The notes beneath the pieces are model-generated. The model saw nothing but the letters and a program-made list of their open reading frames with translations, was not told the DNA's origin and ran no database searches. From positions 1 through 5,696 of the forward strand of contig JACPQI010000077.1 of the NCBI GenBank assembly GCA_016190545.1: a stretch of 5,696 bases of DNA. The letters are read 5' to 3'. The position numbers and the translations under genes were made by a program. The stretch is from Chloroflexota bacterium (lineage in GTDB: Bacteria; Chloroflexota; Dehalococcoidia; SHYB01; JACPQI01). The stretch's first letter is position 1. Each line of letters opens with the position of its first letter. This document shows, piece by piece, positions 1-5,103 of this stretch.

Positions 1-126
1 CGGGGCCTCACTCCCGAAGAGCTGGAGACCCTGGAGCTGCTCCTTGATCGCCATGGGAGCGCAACCATCCAGCGGGGCCTAAGAGAGCTGGATCGGGGCG
101 CGGGGATCCCTCTTGAAAAGTGGTGA
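1..126 (+). CDS. C-terminal end of a small antitoxin-like protein (partial)
   Basis: The frame is open from the first base and ends at TGA 124-126, giving 41 residues; the start lies outside the window. The visible part begins RGLTPEELETLELLLD and ends in GIPLEKW. A 'L-x-PEELETLELLLD' helix followed by a short helix and an 'IPLE' tail is what I associate with small antitoxins encoded just before RelE/ParE-type toxins. In such pairs the antitoxin binds the toxin through its C-terminal part and represses the operon through its N-terminal part. The context agrees: the next frame (from 113) overlaps the stop and opens with a RelE-like N-terminus. The DNA-binding part is not visible, so the antitoxin family cannot be fixed. 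A small hypothetical protein unrelated to toxin-antitoxin modules remains possible. Confidence 0.6.
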   Translation, partial: RGLTPEELETLELLLDRHGSATIQRGLRELDRGAGIPLEKW

Positions 127-199
127 GCCGTACGCCGTCGTCCTTGCCCCATCTGCCCATCGCCTTTACAAGAAATTCGATTCTGCCCTCCAGTTACGG
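113..199 (+). pseudogene. Truncated RelE/ParE-family toxin remnant
   Basis: Starting at TTG 113 and overlapping the antitoxin-like stop, the frame reads PYAVVLAPSAHRLYKKF and then DSALQLR. This resembles the first beta strand and helix of RelE/ParE-type toxins (Y-x-V-x-[LF]-x-PSA-x-R-x-x-[KR]-x-[LF]). A full toxin is about 85-95 residues and continues with strands ending in a 'YRVRVGDYRVVY' type segment. Here, after about residue 29, the frame becomes a low-complexity run rich in Arg, Asp and Gly with no such strands, although it stays open to 427. Another frame nearby (about 205-235) reads AIKIAKGARV, faintly like the KI-(A/G)-x-R-x-x-V end of the family, so an internal deletion plus frameshift is conceivable. 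RelE toxins cleave mRNA at the ribosome; this copy should be inactive. The assignment rests on recalled family pattern only. Confidence 0.5.
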
Positions 200-880
200 T
201 CAGGCGATAAAGATCGCCAAGGGCGCCCGCGTCCCGACCGCGACGGGCGCAATCAGCAGTTTGAGGACTCCGACTCATCCTTGTTCGCCGGGATGTGTCG
301 GCAGCAGCCCGGAGCCCTCACTTCGGCATTCCCGACGCCGTATGTTCCCCCCTGCACTATGCCTTCCTTCGGCCTTGTTCCGCCCCGGCGCTATTCCGCC
401 CGTCTGCAACGAGGCTTGCCTCCCTGACCAAATCCAGAGCAGCCCAACAACGTGAAAACTCTTGACAGCGGAGTAAGGGTCACCCTAGAGTGGTGATGTA
501 ACACGAGTGCTGTCCATGCAAAACGTCGTGGAGCCCATGTGATCCAGACCGAAAGTCTCCTGTGCCGGGAATTCCTTGTTCTAACAGCCGCATACACCCG
601 AGGTGCAAAGAGATGCCGCATCCGGCCAGGAAGACCAGGCTGACGCTCTCAACCACGCCAAGATTCAAGCGCAGCCTCCATCAGCTCTCGAAGACCTTGA
701 GAATTCGGGGACGTTCCATTGAAGTATTGATTAGGCCAAATACGGAACTCCTGTCGCCTGGCTCCTGCCATATCGGACGGTCCGCGCCAACCGGTTCCGC
801 AGCCCGGTTGAGCAGGGGGGCGATGGCGACCACCCACTGGTGCTCCGGCACCCACTTCCCCCGCTCCCCCGCTCCTTGGA
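200..880. other. Stretch without a convincing gene
   Basis: About 680 bases with no frame I would call a gene. The open frames here give proline-, arginine- and serine-rich translations with no recognisable motif and no good ribosome binding site. One minus-strand frame stays open from about 905 to 480 apart from a single TGA at 681-683, but it lacks a credible start and I do not recognise the product. The only possible signal is the promoter-like element near 462-491. The stretch may be debris from the toxin gene at its left edge. Confidence 0.5.
462..491 (+). promoter_or_regulatory. Possible promoter with a dyad in the spacer
   Basis: A perfect TTGACA (462-467) is followed after 18 bases by TAGAGT (486-491), which matches four of six -10 positions. 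The spacer contains a perfect odd-centred dyad, AGGGT-C-ACCCT (476-486). A long spacer holding a dyad is the arrangement used by MerR-family activators. No MerR-like gene is visible on either strand here, and no clear gene lies directly downstream, so this is a weak call. Confidence 0.25.
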
Positions 881-883
881 ATG

Positions 884-912
884 TTGCGCCGGGCGACCCG
901 CCATGCTATATT
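884..912 (+). promoter_or_regulatory. Sigma70-type promoter for the 145-aa protein
   Basis: TTGCGC (884-889) is followed by a 17-base spacer and TATATT (907-912), preceded by TG two bases upstream (904-905), which makes an extended -10. Transcription would start near 918-920, leaving a leader of about 14 bases before the ATG at 933 that includes the AAGGTG ribosome binding site at 921-926. The -35 matches only three of six positions, but the extended -10 compensates for that. Spacing to the gene is consistent with a short-leader transcript. Confidence 0.5.
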
Positions 913-932
913 CCGCCATCAAGGTGTAAACC

Positions 933-1370
933 ATGGCCGAGCCTCATCCCGAAGAAGTCACGCTGAACACCCTGCACGAGGACCTGAAAGGCGGCTTCGC
1001 CGACCTCAAGTCCGAAGTGCGAGGTGGCTTTGCCGACCTAACGGGCACGCTGGTCGCGGGCTTTCGGAGCCTGCCCACCCGCGAGTCCAGCGAGGAGATG
1101 GTCCGCCTCCTCCGAGAGAGGAATCGGCTGGACGAGGAGCGGTTCACCCAGCTCGACGTCCGCATCCGCGAGCAGCACTTGGAAATCCAGCAGGTCCTCC
1201 GGGGCATCGCCGACGGGATCCGGGCCCTCCTCGATGGCCAACGCGCCCTGATCGATGGCCAACGCGCCCTCCTCGAAGGCCAGCGCGCCCTGCACGAGGA
1301 CATCCGGGCCCTCATCGCCCGCCTCGACGCCCTCATCAAGGGCCGCGGCGACGGCGCCCCCGCCGCATAG
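933..1370 (+). CDS. Hypothetical 145-aa protein with 11- and 7-residue helical repeats
   Basis: I do not recognise a named family. The ATG at 933 is preceded by an in-frame TAA two codons upstream, so no earlier start is possible, and AAGGTG sits six bases before it. The N-terminal part has an 11-residue periodicity: GGFADL at residues 20-25 and 31-36, and a degenerate AGFRSL at 42-47. The middle (about 54-90) is strongly charged and helical in style (VRLLRERNRLDEERF, QLDVRIREQ). The C-terminal part (97-131) is five consecutive heptads starting RAL: RALLDGQ, RALIDGQ, RALLEGQ, RALHEDI, RALIARL. The whole looks like a long amphipathic helix or coiled coil. There is no signal peptide, membrane segment or cysteine, so it is probably cytoplasmic and oligomeric. 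It stands alone on this strand with its own promoter. Reading frame, start signals and codon bias all support a real gene; its function is unknown. Confidence 0.8.
   Translation: MAEPHPEEVTLNTLHEDLKGGFADLKSEVRGGFADLTGTLVAGFRSLPTRESSEEMVRLLRERNRLDEERFTQLDVRIREQHLEIQQVLRGIADGIRALLDGQRALIDGQRALLEGQRALHEDIRALIARLDALIKGRGDGAPAA
1221..1325 (+). repeat. Five 21-bp tandem repeats coding for RAL heptads
   Basis: Five in-frame 21-bp units at 1221, 1242, 1263, 1284 and 1305 encode R-A-L-x-x-x-x. The units share CG[GC]GCCCT at their start; the first three also share TCGA(T/A)GGCCA. The first three differ at only a few bases, which suggests recent duplication by slippage; the last two have diverged. Confidence 0.8.
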
Positions 1371-1397
1371 GTCCCCTGCAACCATCAAACAGAAGCT

Positions 1398-1489
1398 CCT
1401 CAGGATCCGCAGATTCCCCAGATTGCGCAGATTTTACGAGGCAGACAGACCGGACCCATCTGCGTTCATCTGTGTGCATCTGTGGTTGC
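1398..1489. repeat. Dispersed CAGATT/CATCTG repeat, copy 1
   Basis: The unit begins CCTCAGGATCCGCAGATT, with three CAGATT motifs about 10-11 bases apart (to about 1434), and ends with three CATCTG motifs (from about 1456) followed by TGGTTGCG. The left and right arms are roughly reverse complements (CAGAT versus ATCTG), so a transcript could fold back. Similar CAGATT...CATCTGTGGTT sequences are common between genes in many uncultured bacteria. Their chance translation 'HRCTQMNADG' is seen here on the minus strand. This copy is uninterrupted and serves as the reference for copy 2. Confidence 0.7.
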
Positions 1490-1524
1490 GTTGGGTCCGG
1501 CGCCTTCCATCCCCAGGGACGCAA

Positions 1525-1555
1525 ACGCCCTCGCGGTCATTTACCGCGAGGGCGT
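1525..1555. repeat. Perfect 13-bp inverted repeat (hairpin)
   Basis: ACGCCCTCGCGGT (1525-1537) and ACCGCGAGGGCGT (1543-1555) are exact reverse complements around a 5-base loop (CATTT). The stem is very GC-rich. No T-run follows on either strand, so it is not a standard intrinsic terminator, although it lies about 155 bases after the stop of the 145-aa protein and could still slow polymerase or protect the 3' end of its mRNA. It sits between the two dispersed repeat copies. Confidence 0.75.
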
Positions 1556-1667
1556 CGAAGGTGGCGAGCCCGGCTTCCGTCAGCCGCGGGATTGCCCGCA
1601 GGCGGTTGGCGGAGGTCATGTTTTTCCCGTCCAACTGAAACTACTGGTCGTTAGGTCACACGAACAC

Positions 1668-1825
1668 CCTCAGGATCCACAGATTACGCAGATGGCGCAG
1701 ATTTCACAACGGAGACATGCTGGGGACATCCGCGTTTATTTGCCCGCCCGAGGCGGGTCTCGTCCGGTCGGTCAATTGGCATTCCGTGCGGGTTAGCCCA
1801 GGCCTCGACGTTCATCTGCGGTTGC
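1668..1825. repeat. Dispersed CAGATT/CATCTG repeat, copy 2, interrupted
   Basis: It begins CCTCAGGATCCACAGATT, matching the start of copy 1, continues through two more CAGAT motifs, and ends GTTCATCTGCGGTTGC. Within the right arm a 66-bp module (1743-1808) separates CGTTTATTTG from CGTTCATCTG. The last 103 bases (1723-1825) match 5354-5456 at 96 of 103 positions without gaps. Confidence 0.75.
1743..1808. repeat. 66-bp palindrome-headed module, copy A
   Basis: It starts with the hairpin CCCGCC-CGA-GGCGGG and continues to a GGCCTCGAC end. It is identical to copy B (5374-5439) at 63 of 66 positions. It is bounded by CGTTTATTTG on the left and CGTTCATCTG on the right, two versions of the same 10-mer from the host repeat. 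The hairpin arms are perfect in both copies while the loop differs (CGA versus TGA). Confidence 0.7.
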
Positions 1826-1862
1826 AGTTGCTCCGCTGGCAAAGCGGATCAAAAAGCTCCTG

Positions 1863-1903
1863 AAAAACCAAATGCCTTCCCGGGTCAAAACCCGAGAAGG
1901 CAT
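1863..1903 (-). terminator. Intrinsic terminator for the minus-strand propeller gene
   Basis: An inverted repeat with a 14-step stem (1872-1885 with 1890-1903, one C/A mismatch at 1880/1895) has a 4-base loop. Read on the minus strand, the stem is followed by TTGGTTTTTC, a usable U-tract (1863-1867). It lies about 200 bases beyond the stop of the minus-strand gene at 2100, with no gene between. On the plus strand no T-run follows, so it is directional. Confidence 0.6.
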
Positions 1904-2099
1904 CCGCGCGCCCTTGGACCCCGGGCTCTTCATGCGACCCCCCTCACACAGAATCCGCGCGCTCGTTCTTTGAATGTGTTGGAGAGCTTCTACCAGCGAC
2001 CATCATTCCCTGTCAATAACTAAAAAAGCGACAATCTGATCAAGTATGGACAATGCATACGGTGACCGCCAGTCAAGTAGAAGCGAGGCGTGCCCTGCC

Positions 2100-3704
2100 T
2101 CACTCCAGCGACCGCACAGCGGTGCGCAATTCGCTGAGGTGGCTGGCCTTGATGACGGTTTGCCCCGCCGTGATGGTGGGGTCGGTGTACGTGGGCTGCG
2201 TCTGCCCAGCCGCCTGGTAGGCCTCGGCCAGGGCAGTCCGGAGCTCCGTGACGTGGATCCGCTTCATCGGGGTGCTCCCCGAGGTAAGCGTCGAATCGGT
2301 GAACGTGAAGGCCGCCAGCCCGTTCTGGGACCGGAGTGTGTTGATGGCCGCCCGGAGATCGGTGATGTGTGCGGTCTTGATGACGGTGGTCTGGGCCGTC
2401 AGCGTCGCATCCGTAAAGACCCTGGAGAAGGTCGCGGTGACCGACCGGTCGGTGCTCATCGTCACCGTGCAGGTGCCCGTGCCGCTGCACCCCTCACCAC
2501 CCCAGCCGGTGAAGGCGGAGCCCGTGGTGGCCGTGGCCGTGAGGGTGACGCTGGCGCCGGGGGCGAAGGCGGCGGTGCAGGTGATGCCGCAGGTGATGCC
2601 CGCCGGGCTGGAGATAATCGTGCCAATGCCGGTCCCGGTCTTGGCCACGGTCAGGGTCGTGGATGTGGTGTTCACAAGCACGAAGGCCCCTCGACCATGC
2701 GTGAAGGCGACGAGTCTGCCCGTGGTATGGTCAATCTGCAAGTCGAACACGGCCACATTGGGCATTCCGGTCTCGGGTCCCATGTGGGTCCACGAGCTCC
2801 CCCCATCGGTGCTCTTCCAGATCCCCAGGTCCGTTCCGACATACACGATCTTCGGGTCAAAGGGGTCCAGCACAATGGTGTTGTGGGGGAGGTTCACCGG
2901 CGGGCTAACATTGGACCGGGTGGGCGAGGCCGCCAGGGCATTGGTCGTCTTGAAGACATGTCTTGGCTGCCCGGGGGTCCCCTCATCAAAGCCGGAGAGG
3001 GTCAGATAGAGGACATTCGAGTTCGTGGGATCAAACGCGAGGTCAGTGACAGCGCGATCGGGCACCGCGTTGCCCGCGTCAATGTTCACCCACGTGCTCC
3101 CCCCGTCGGAGGTGAGGCGGAGTGATCCAGCCTTCCTTCCAAATGCGTAGGTGTCGCACGTGGCATCGAAAGGAGCAAGGGCAAGGGGTCTGACCCCTGA
3201 GCTGAAGTTTCCGCTAGGGTTGTCAGACCAGGTCGGGCTGACGCCGCTGAAGAAGTTGTCGCTTCTCCAAATGTTATCCGTACCCGCAATAAACACGTCG
3301 TCATTGTTCGGACACTTCTCGAAGCGGGCGATGAAGGGCACGCCGGTCTTGTCTATCCCCGAATCCGCCGCCGTGAAAGAGTCCCCGCCGCTGATCGTCC
3401 GGCGGATTGCCAGCTCCTGAAAGGACACGGCCCAATTGGTATTGGGATTGCTCGAAGAGATGGCGCTGTCCGCCCCGTCCCCCCCAAAAATGAGTTGCCA
3501 GGTGGAGCTGCCAGTCCATTTCTCCGTCCCGTTATCCTGGCTGCCGCCCAGCGCGAAGTTGAAATCGGTCGGGCTGTGCTGGTCCACGTGAATACCATGG
3601 GTGGGATCGGACACGGTCTTGCTGACCTCCGTCCAGGTGGTCCCGTCATACTTCCAGAGGGGGATTCCCCCGGCGTAGAGGATGACGGGGTTGGTCGGAT
3701 CCAC
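2100..3704 (-). CDS. C-terminal part of the propeller protein (blades, InlB-like repeat, tail repeats)
   Basis: Homologous-looking sequence actually resumes at 3758, straight after the internal TGA; GTG 3704 is merely the first possible start codon and sits inside VDPTNP, so it is not a natural start. Using full-length numbering, blades carry the Asp boxes TSDGGSTW (472-479) and STDGGSSW (572-579), with repeated DPTNSNVLYLTLSG and DPFDPKIVYVGTDLGIWKS strands. VDQHSPTDFNFALGGSQDNG (314-333) appears shortened: related proteins, as I recall them, have about 45 residues after HVDQH. Residues 624-701 (LTVAKTGTGIGTIISSPAGI to VTATF, four cysteines) fit the divergent InlB B-repeat domain of bacterial surface proteins. 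Residues 704-808 are three repeats built on TD-x-TLT-x(4)-T-x-[IM]-K-x2-H-x2-[ED]-L-R-x-A. The terminal TGA at 2100-2102 falls right after the third repeat, so the 3' end is intact. Without a start and signal peptide this part alone would not be exported. Confidence 0.6.
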   Translation of the reverse strand: MDPTNPVILYAGGIPLWKYDGTTWTEVSKTVSDPTHGIHVDQHSPTDFNFALGGSQDNGTEKWTGSSTWQLIFGGDGADSAISSSNPNTNWAVSFQELAIRRTISGGDSFTAADSGIDKTGVPFIARFEKCPNNDDVFIAGTDNIWRSDNFFSGVSPTWSDNPSGNFSSGVRPLALAPFDATCDTYAFGRKAGSLRLTSDGGSTWVNIDAGNAVPDRAVTDLAFDPTNSNVLYLTLSGFDEGTPGQPRHVFKTTNALAASPTRSNVSPPVNLPHNTIVLDPFDPKIVYVGTDLGIWKSTDGGSSWTHMGPETGMPNVAVFDLQIDHTTGRLVAFTHGRGAFVLVNTTSTTLTVAKTGTGIGTIISSPAGITCGITCTAAFAPGASVTLTATATTGSAFTGWGGEGCSGTGTCTVTMSTDRSVTATFSRVFTDATLTAQTTVIKTAHITDLRAAINTLRSQNGLAAFTFTDSTLTSGSTPMKRIHVTELRTALAEAYQAAGQTQPTYTDPTITAGQTVIKASHLSELRTAVRSLE

Positions 3705-3758
3705 GATGATCTCGTGATCATACCAGCACTGGTCCGAGTCGGAACTGAAGGCCCGATC

Positions 3759-3761
3759 TCA
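3759..3761 (-). other. In-frame TGA inside the propeller gene
   Basis: The minus-strand codons read GGC-TGA-GAT, with coding sequence of the same protein and the same frame on both sides. A single G-to-A change from TGG would create it. It is not paired with a neighbouring Cys in the usual selenoprotein style, and I did not find a convincing SECIS-like hairpin immediately after it. Confidence 0.8.
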
Positions 3762-4526
3762 GCCACAGTATCCGTGGGATCCGGTGCCGTCGTCGGTGGC
3801 CCCGGTGGCGATCTGGGTCCAGGTGGGAGTCGCGGCCCAGGCGGTATCGGTCCGCCAGAGGCCAAGCAATCCGCCATCAACCCCCAGGCCATTAAAGGCA
3901 TCCTGGATGCTGACGTAGAGGACGTTGGCGTTGGACTTCAAAAGGCCTGCCCCCGCGTACGCATCGCCGGAAAACACGGCCTCGCCGGTGCCCACGTAGA
4001 TGAGGCTCGGATTGCTGGGGGCGAAGGCAATGGCGCCCGTGGCGAGCGAGGCCTGGGCGTCAGTCTTGGCAGTCCAAGTGGTTCCCGCGTCGAGCGTTTC
4101 CCAGATGCCGCCCTGAGCGGCGCCGATTAACCAATGGTTGGAATTGCTCGGATTCACCGCGACCTCCGCGACGCGCCCGCTCATCGGCCGCGTGTCCGTA
4201 GTCGCCCCGATCTGACCCCCATCTATCGGGGCCGGGCCGATATTGACCCACCGATCGCCCTGGACCGCCTGAGAAGTGAGAGGGAGACTGGCCTTCAATT
4301 GTTCGATCTGCTGCAACGCACGCAGTTGGACGCCCTCGGGAATCTCGTCCAAGGGATAGGCGCGCTGCTGATAGGCCCACCACCAGCGCTGGAAGGGCTG
4401 GCTGTCGGTCAACCGCGGAAATTGCCATGGGTCCGCAGTCTGTTGCGCCGGGGCAGGCACGGCATTCGCCAGGACGCAGAGCGCCAGGACGACGATTGAG
4501 ATTGAACGTGGGCGCTCGATCGTCAT
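3759..4526 (-). CDS. N-terminal part of the propeller protein (signal peptide and first blades)
   Basis: 255 residues before the internal TGA. Residues 1-27 form a classic signal peptide: MTIERPRSIS, a hydrophobic core IVVLALCVLA, and a cleavage motif APA/QQ after residue 27. A linker rich in Trp, Gln and Arg follows (FQRWWWAYQQRAYP, about 45-58). The propeller starts near 91 with DRWVNIGPAPIDGG and MSGRVAEVAVNPSNSNHWLIG, then the Asp box TLDAGTTW (144-151) and the strand IAFAPSNPSLIYVGTGEA. At 195-206, LLKSNANVLYVS looks like a join: as I recall related proteins, an Asp box and about 35 more residues come between LLKS and ANVLYVS. This may be an in-frame deletion. If expressed alone it would be a secreted, incomplete propeller. 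Upstream of the ATG only a weak AGG is present; the repeat element ends 28 bases before it. Confidence 0.6.
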   Translation of the reverse strand: MTIERPRSISIVVLALCVLANAVPAPAQQTADPWQFPRLTDSQPFQRWWWAYQQRAYPLDEIPEGVQLRALQQIEQLKASLPLTSQAVQGDRWVNIGPAPIDGGQIGATTDTRPMSGRVAEVAVNPSNSNHWLIGAAQGGIWETLDAGTTWTAKTDAQASLATGAIAFAPSNPSLIYVGTGEAVFSGDAYAGAGLLKSNANVLYVSIQDAFNGLGVDGGLLGLWRTDTAWAATPTWTQIATGATDDGTGSHGYCG

Positions 4527-4553
4527 CCTAGCCCGAATCCGAGAAAAAGCATG

Positions 4554-4759
4554 AACCGCCATGACGCCTGTCTGCCGTCGCCCCTGTCTGCCGTCCCGGG
4601 ACAGGCAGGCGGCGACAGGCAGGCCAAGGTCGCCAAGGATATGCTGGCCCTGAACCTGGATCGGAGAGCGCGAATGCGGGGTCATGGGGACTTCAGAGTC
4701 TCCGTCTCTTTGTCCAGATGGTGTGTTTCTGCGCTGGCGTTCTTGGCGGCTTGGCGGTT
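4554..4759. repeat. Inverted-repeat intergenic element (AACCGCCA...TGGCGGTT), interrupted
   Basis: The ends AACCGCCA (4554-4561) and TGGCGGTT (4752-4759) are exact reverse complements. Internal arms continue the symmetry: CCAAGGTCGCCAAGG (4624-4638) against CTTGGCGGCTTGG (4742-4754). This fits a dispersed CGCCAAGG/CTTGGCGG type of intergenic repeat I associate with many uncultured bacteria. The left arm is broken at 4566/4624 by a 57-bp palindromic insert: joining the flanks gives GACG-CCAAGG, the expected continuation. The element fills most of the gap between the two minus-strand genes and ends 28 bases before the propeller start codon. Confidence 0.65.
4567..4623. repeat. 57-bp palindromic insert
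   Basis: The segment is centred on GTCCC/GGGAC (4593-4602). Outward from there CTGTCTGCC on the left pairs imperfectly, partly by G-U, with GGCAGG on the right, and the outer CTGTCTGCCG with CGACAGGCAGG. Each half contains the CTGTCTGCCGTC or GACAGGCAGG motif twice, so it is both a palindrome and an internal repeat. It splits the left arm of the surrounding inverted-repeat element. Confidence 0.65.
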
Positions 4760-4788
4760 ATTAATTTCGGATCGGGGCTAGATCTCCC

Positions 4789-5103
4789 CTACGGAAGGAC
4801 GCGGACGTTCGAAATCCGCCAACGCACTCCGCGCGTGTCGCCGGTCAGTTCCAAGGTTGCCTCGATCCTCTTGCCAACCAGGTCGGTACCCAAGACATCC
4901 GCGGAGAATGCCTCGATAACGACTCCCGGCCGAGCCAGGCTGTCCAGGTCTGATTTCTCCGGGGCAGAGGTATGAATCTCGACCGTGAGGGAGTACAGGG
5001 TTTGATCGGGCGGCACGGGAGGCCTGGTGTTCTGGAGCGATCCGGGGGGCCAGACGGAATACTTGCGCACCGTGGCGAAGACGCGGCTGGCATTGGGGGG
5101 CAC
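4789..5103 (-). CDS. Intact C-terminal portion of the small exported protein
   Basis: A 104-codon frame beginning at GTG 5103 holds the globular domain of the gene split at 5162-5166. The codons are GC-rich at third positions and the translation is well-balanced (PDQTLYSLTVEIHTSAPEK, ARPGVVIEAFSADVLGTDLV, GKRIEATLELTGDTRGVRW), which supports true coding. GTG 5103 has no Shine-Dalgarno sequence and lies inside the proline-rich spacer, so it is the first available start rather than a likely one. I do not recognise the family. A beta-rich fold is an inference from strand pattern. Confidence 0.55.
   Translation of the reverse strand: MPPNASRVFATVRKYSVWPPGSLQNTRPPVPPDQTLYSLTVEIHTSAPEKSDLDSLARPGVVIEAFSADVLGTDLVGKRIEATLELTGDTRGVRWRISNVRVLP

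Larger units (their letters stand above)
2100..4526 (-). pseudogene. Secreted BNR/Asp-box beta-propeller protein, interrupted by in-frame TGA
   Basis: One reading frame runs from ATG 4526 to TGA 2100 (808 positions) with a single stop, TGA at 3759-3761 (position 256). Protein-like sequence continues across it without a frame change: HGYCG, stop, DRAFSSDSDQCWYD, then VDPTNPVILYAGG. In order: signal peptide (1-27), sortilin/BNR-type propeller (about 90-620), divergent InlB-like repeat (about 624-701) and three tail repeats (704-808). The start at 4526 was chosen because a typical signal peptide begins there. The open frame extends up to 4685, but that part is repeat DNA; ATG 4562 is an alternative start. 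Such proteins are extracellular; some bind carbohydrates or act as glycosidases, but no catalytic site can be named here. TGG to TGA (Trp) is the simplest cause of the stop. TGA ends several other frames here, so genetic-code reassignment is unlikely. Readthrough or sequencing error cannot be excluded. Confidence 0.75.

Noticed and set aside
480..905. Minus-strand frame open except for one TGA at 681-683
   Set aside because: About 140 codons with a single stop is mildly unusual, but there is no good start, no recognisable motif and the frame ends at arbitrary points; in GC-rich DNA this can occur by chance.
1434..1634. Minus-strand frame of 66 codons between the repeats
   Set aside because: Half of it is the chance translation of the CATCTG repeat and it also runs through the 13-bp hairpin; no ribosome binding site or known motif.
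1398..1825. CRISPR array
   Set aside because: The repeats are degenerate CAGATT/CATCTG motifs 10 bases apart in opposing arms, with no regular spacers of constant length and no cas genes.
1832..1848. Hairpin TCCGCT-GGCAA-AGCGGA
   Set aside because: A 6-bp stem with no T-run after it on either strand; likely chance next to the real terminator at 1863-1903.
2046..3125. Long plus-strand open frame (359 codons) opposite the propeller gene
   Set aside because: It is the antisense shadow of a GC-rich gene; its translation is Gly/Arg-rich without domains, while the minus strand gives clear propeller, InlB-like and tail repeats.
3759..3761. Selenocysteine or reassigned UGA
   Set aside because: TGA ends the antitoxin-like frame and the propeller gene itself, so reassignment is unlikely. 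The residue context is not a known redox motif and no SECIS-like hairpin was apparent nearby.
4527..4685. N-terminal extension of the propeller frame up to 4685
   Set aside because: These 53 codons translate the inverted-repeat element and its palindrome; a standard signal peptide begins at 4526.
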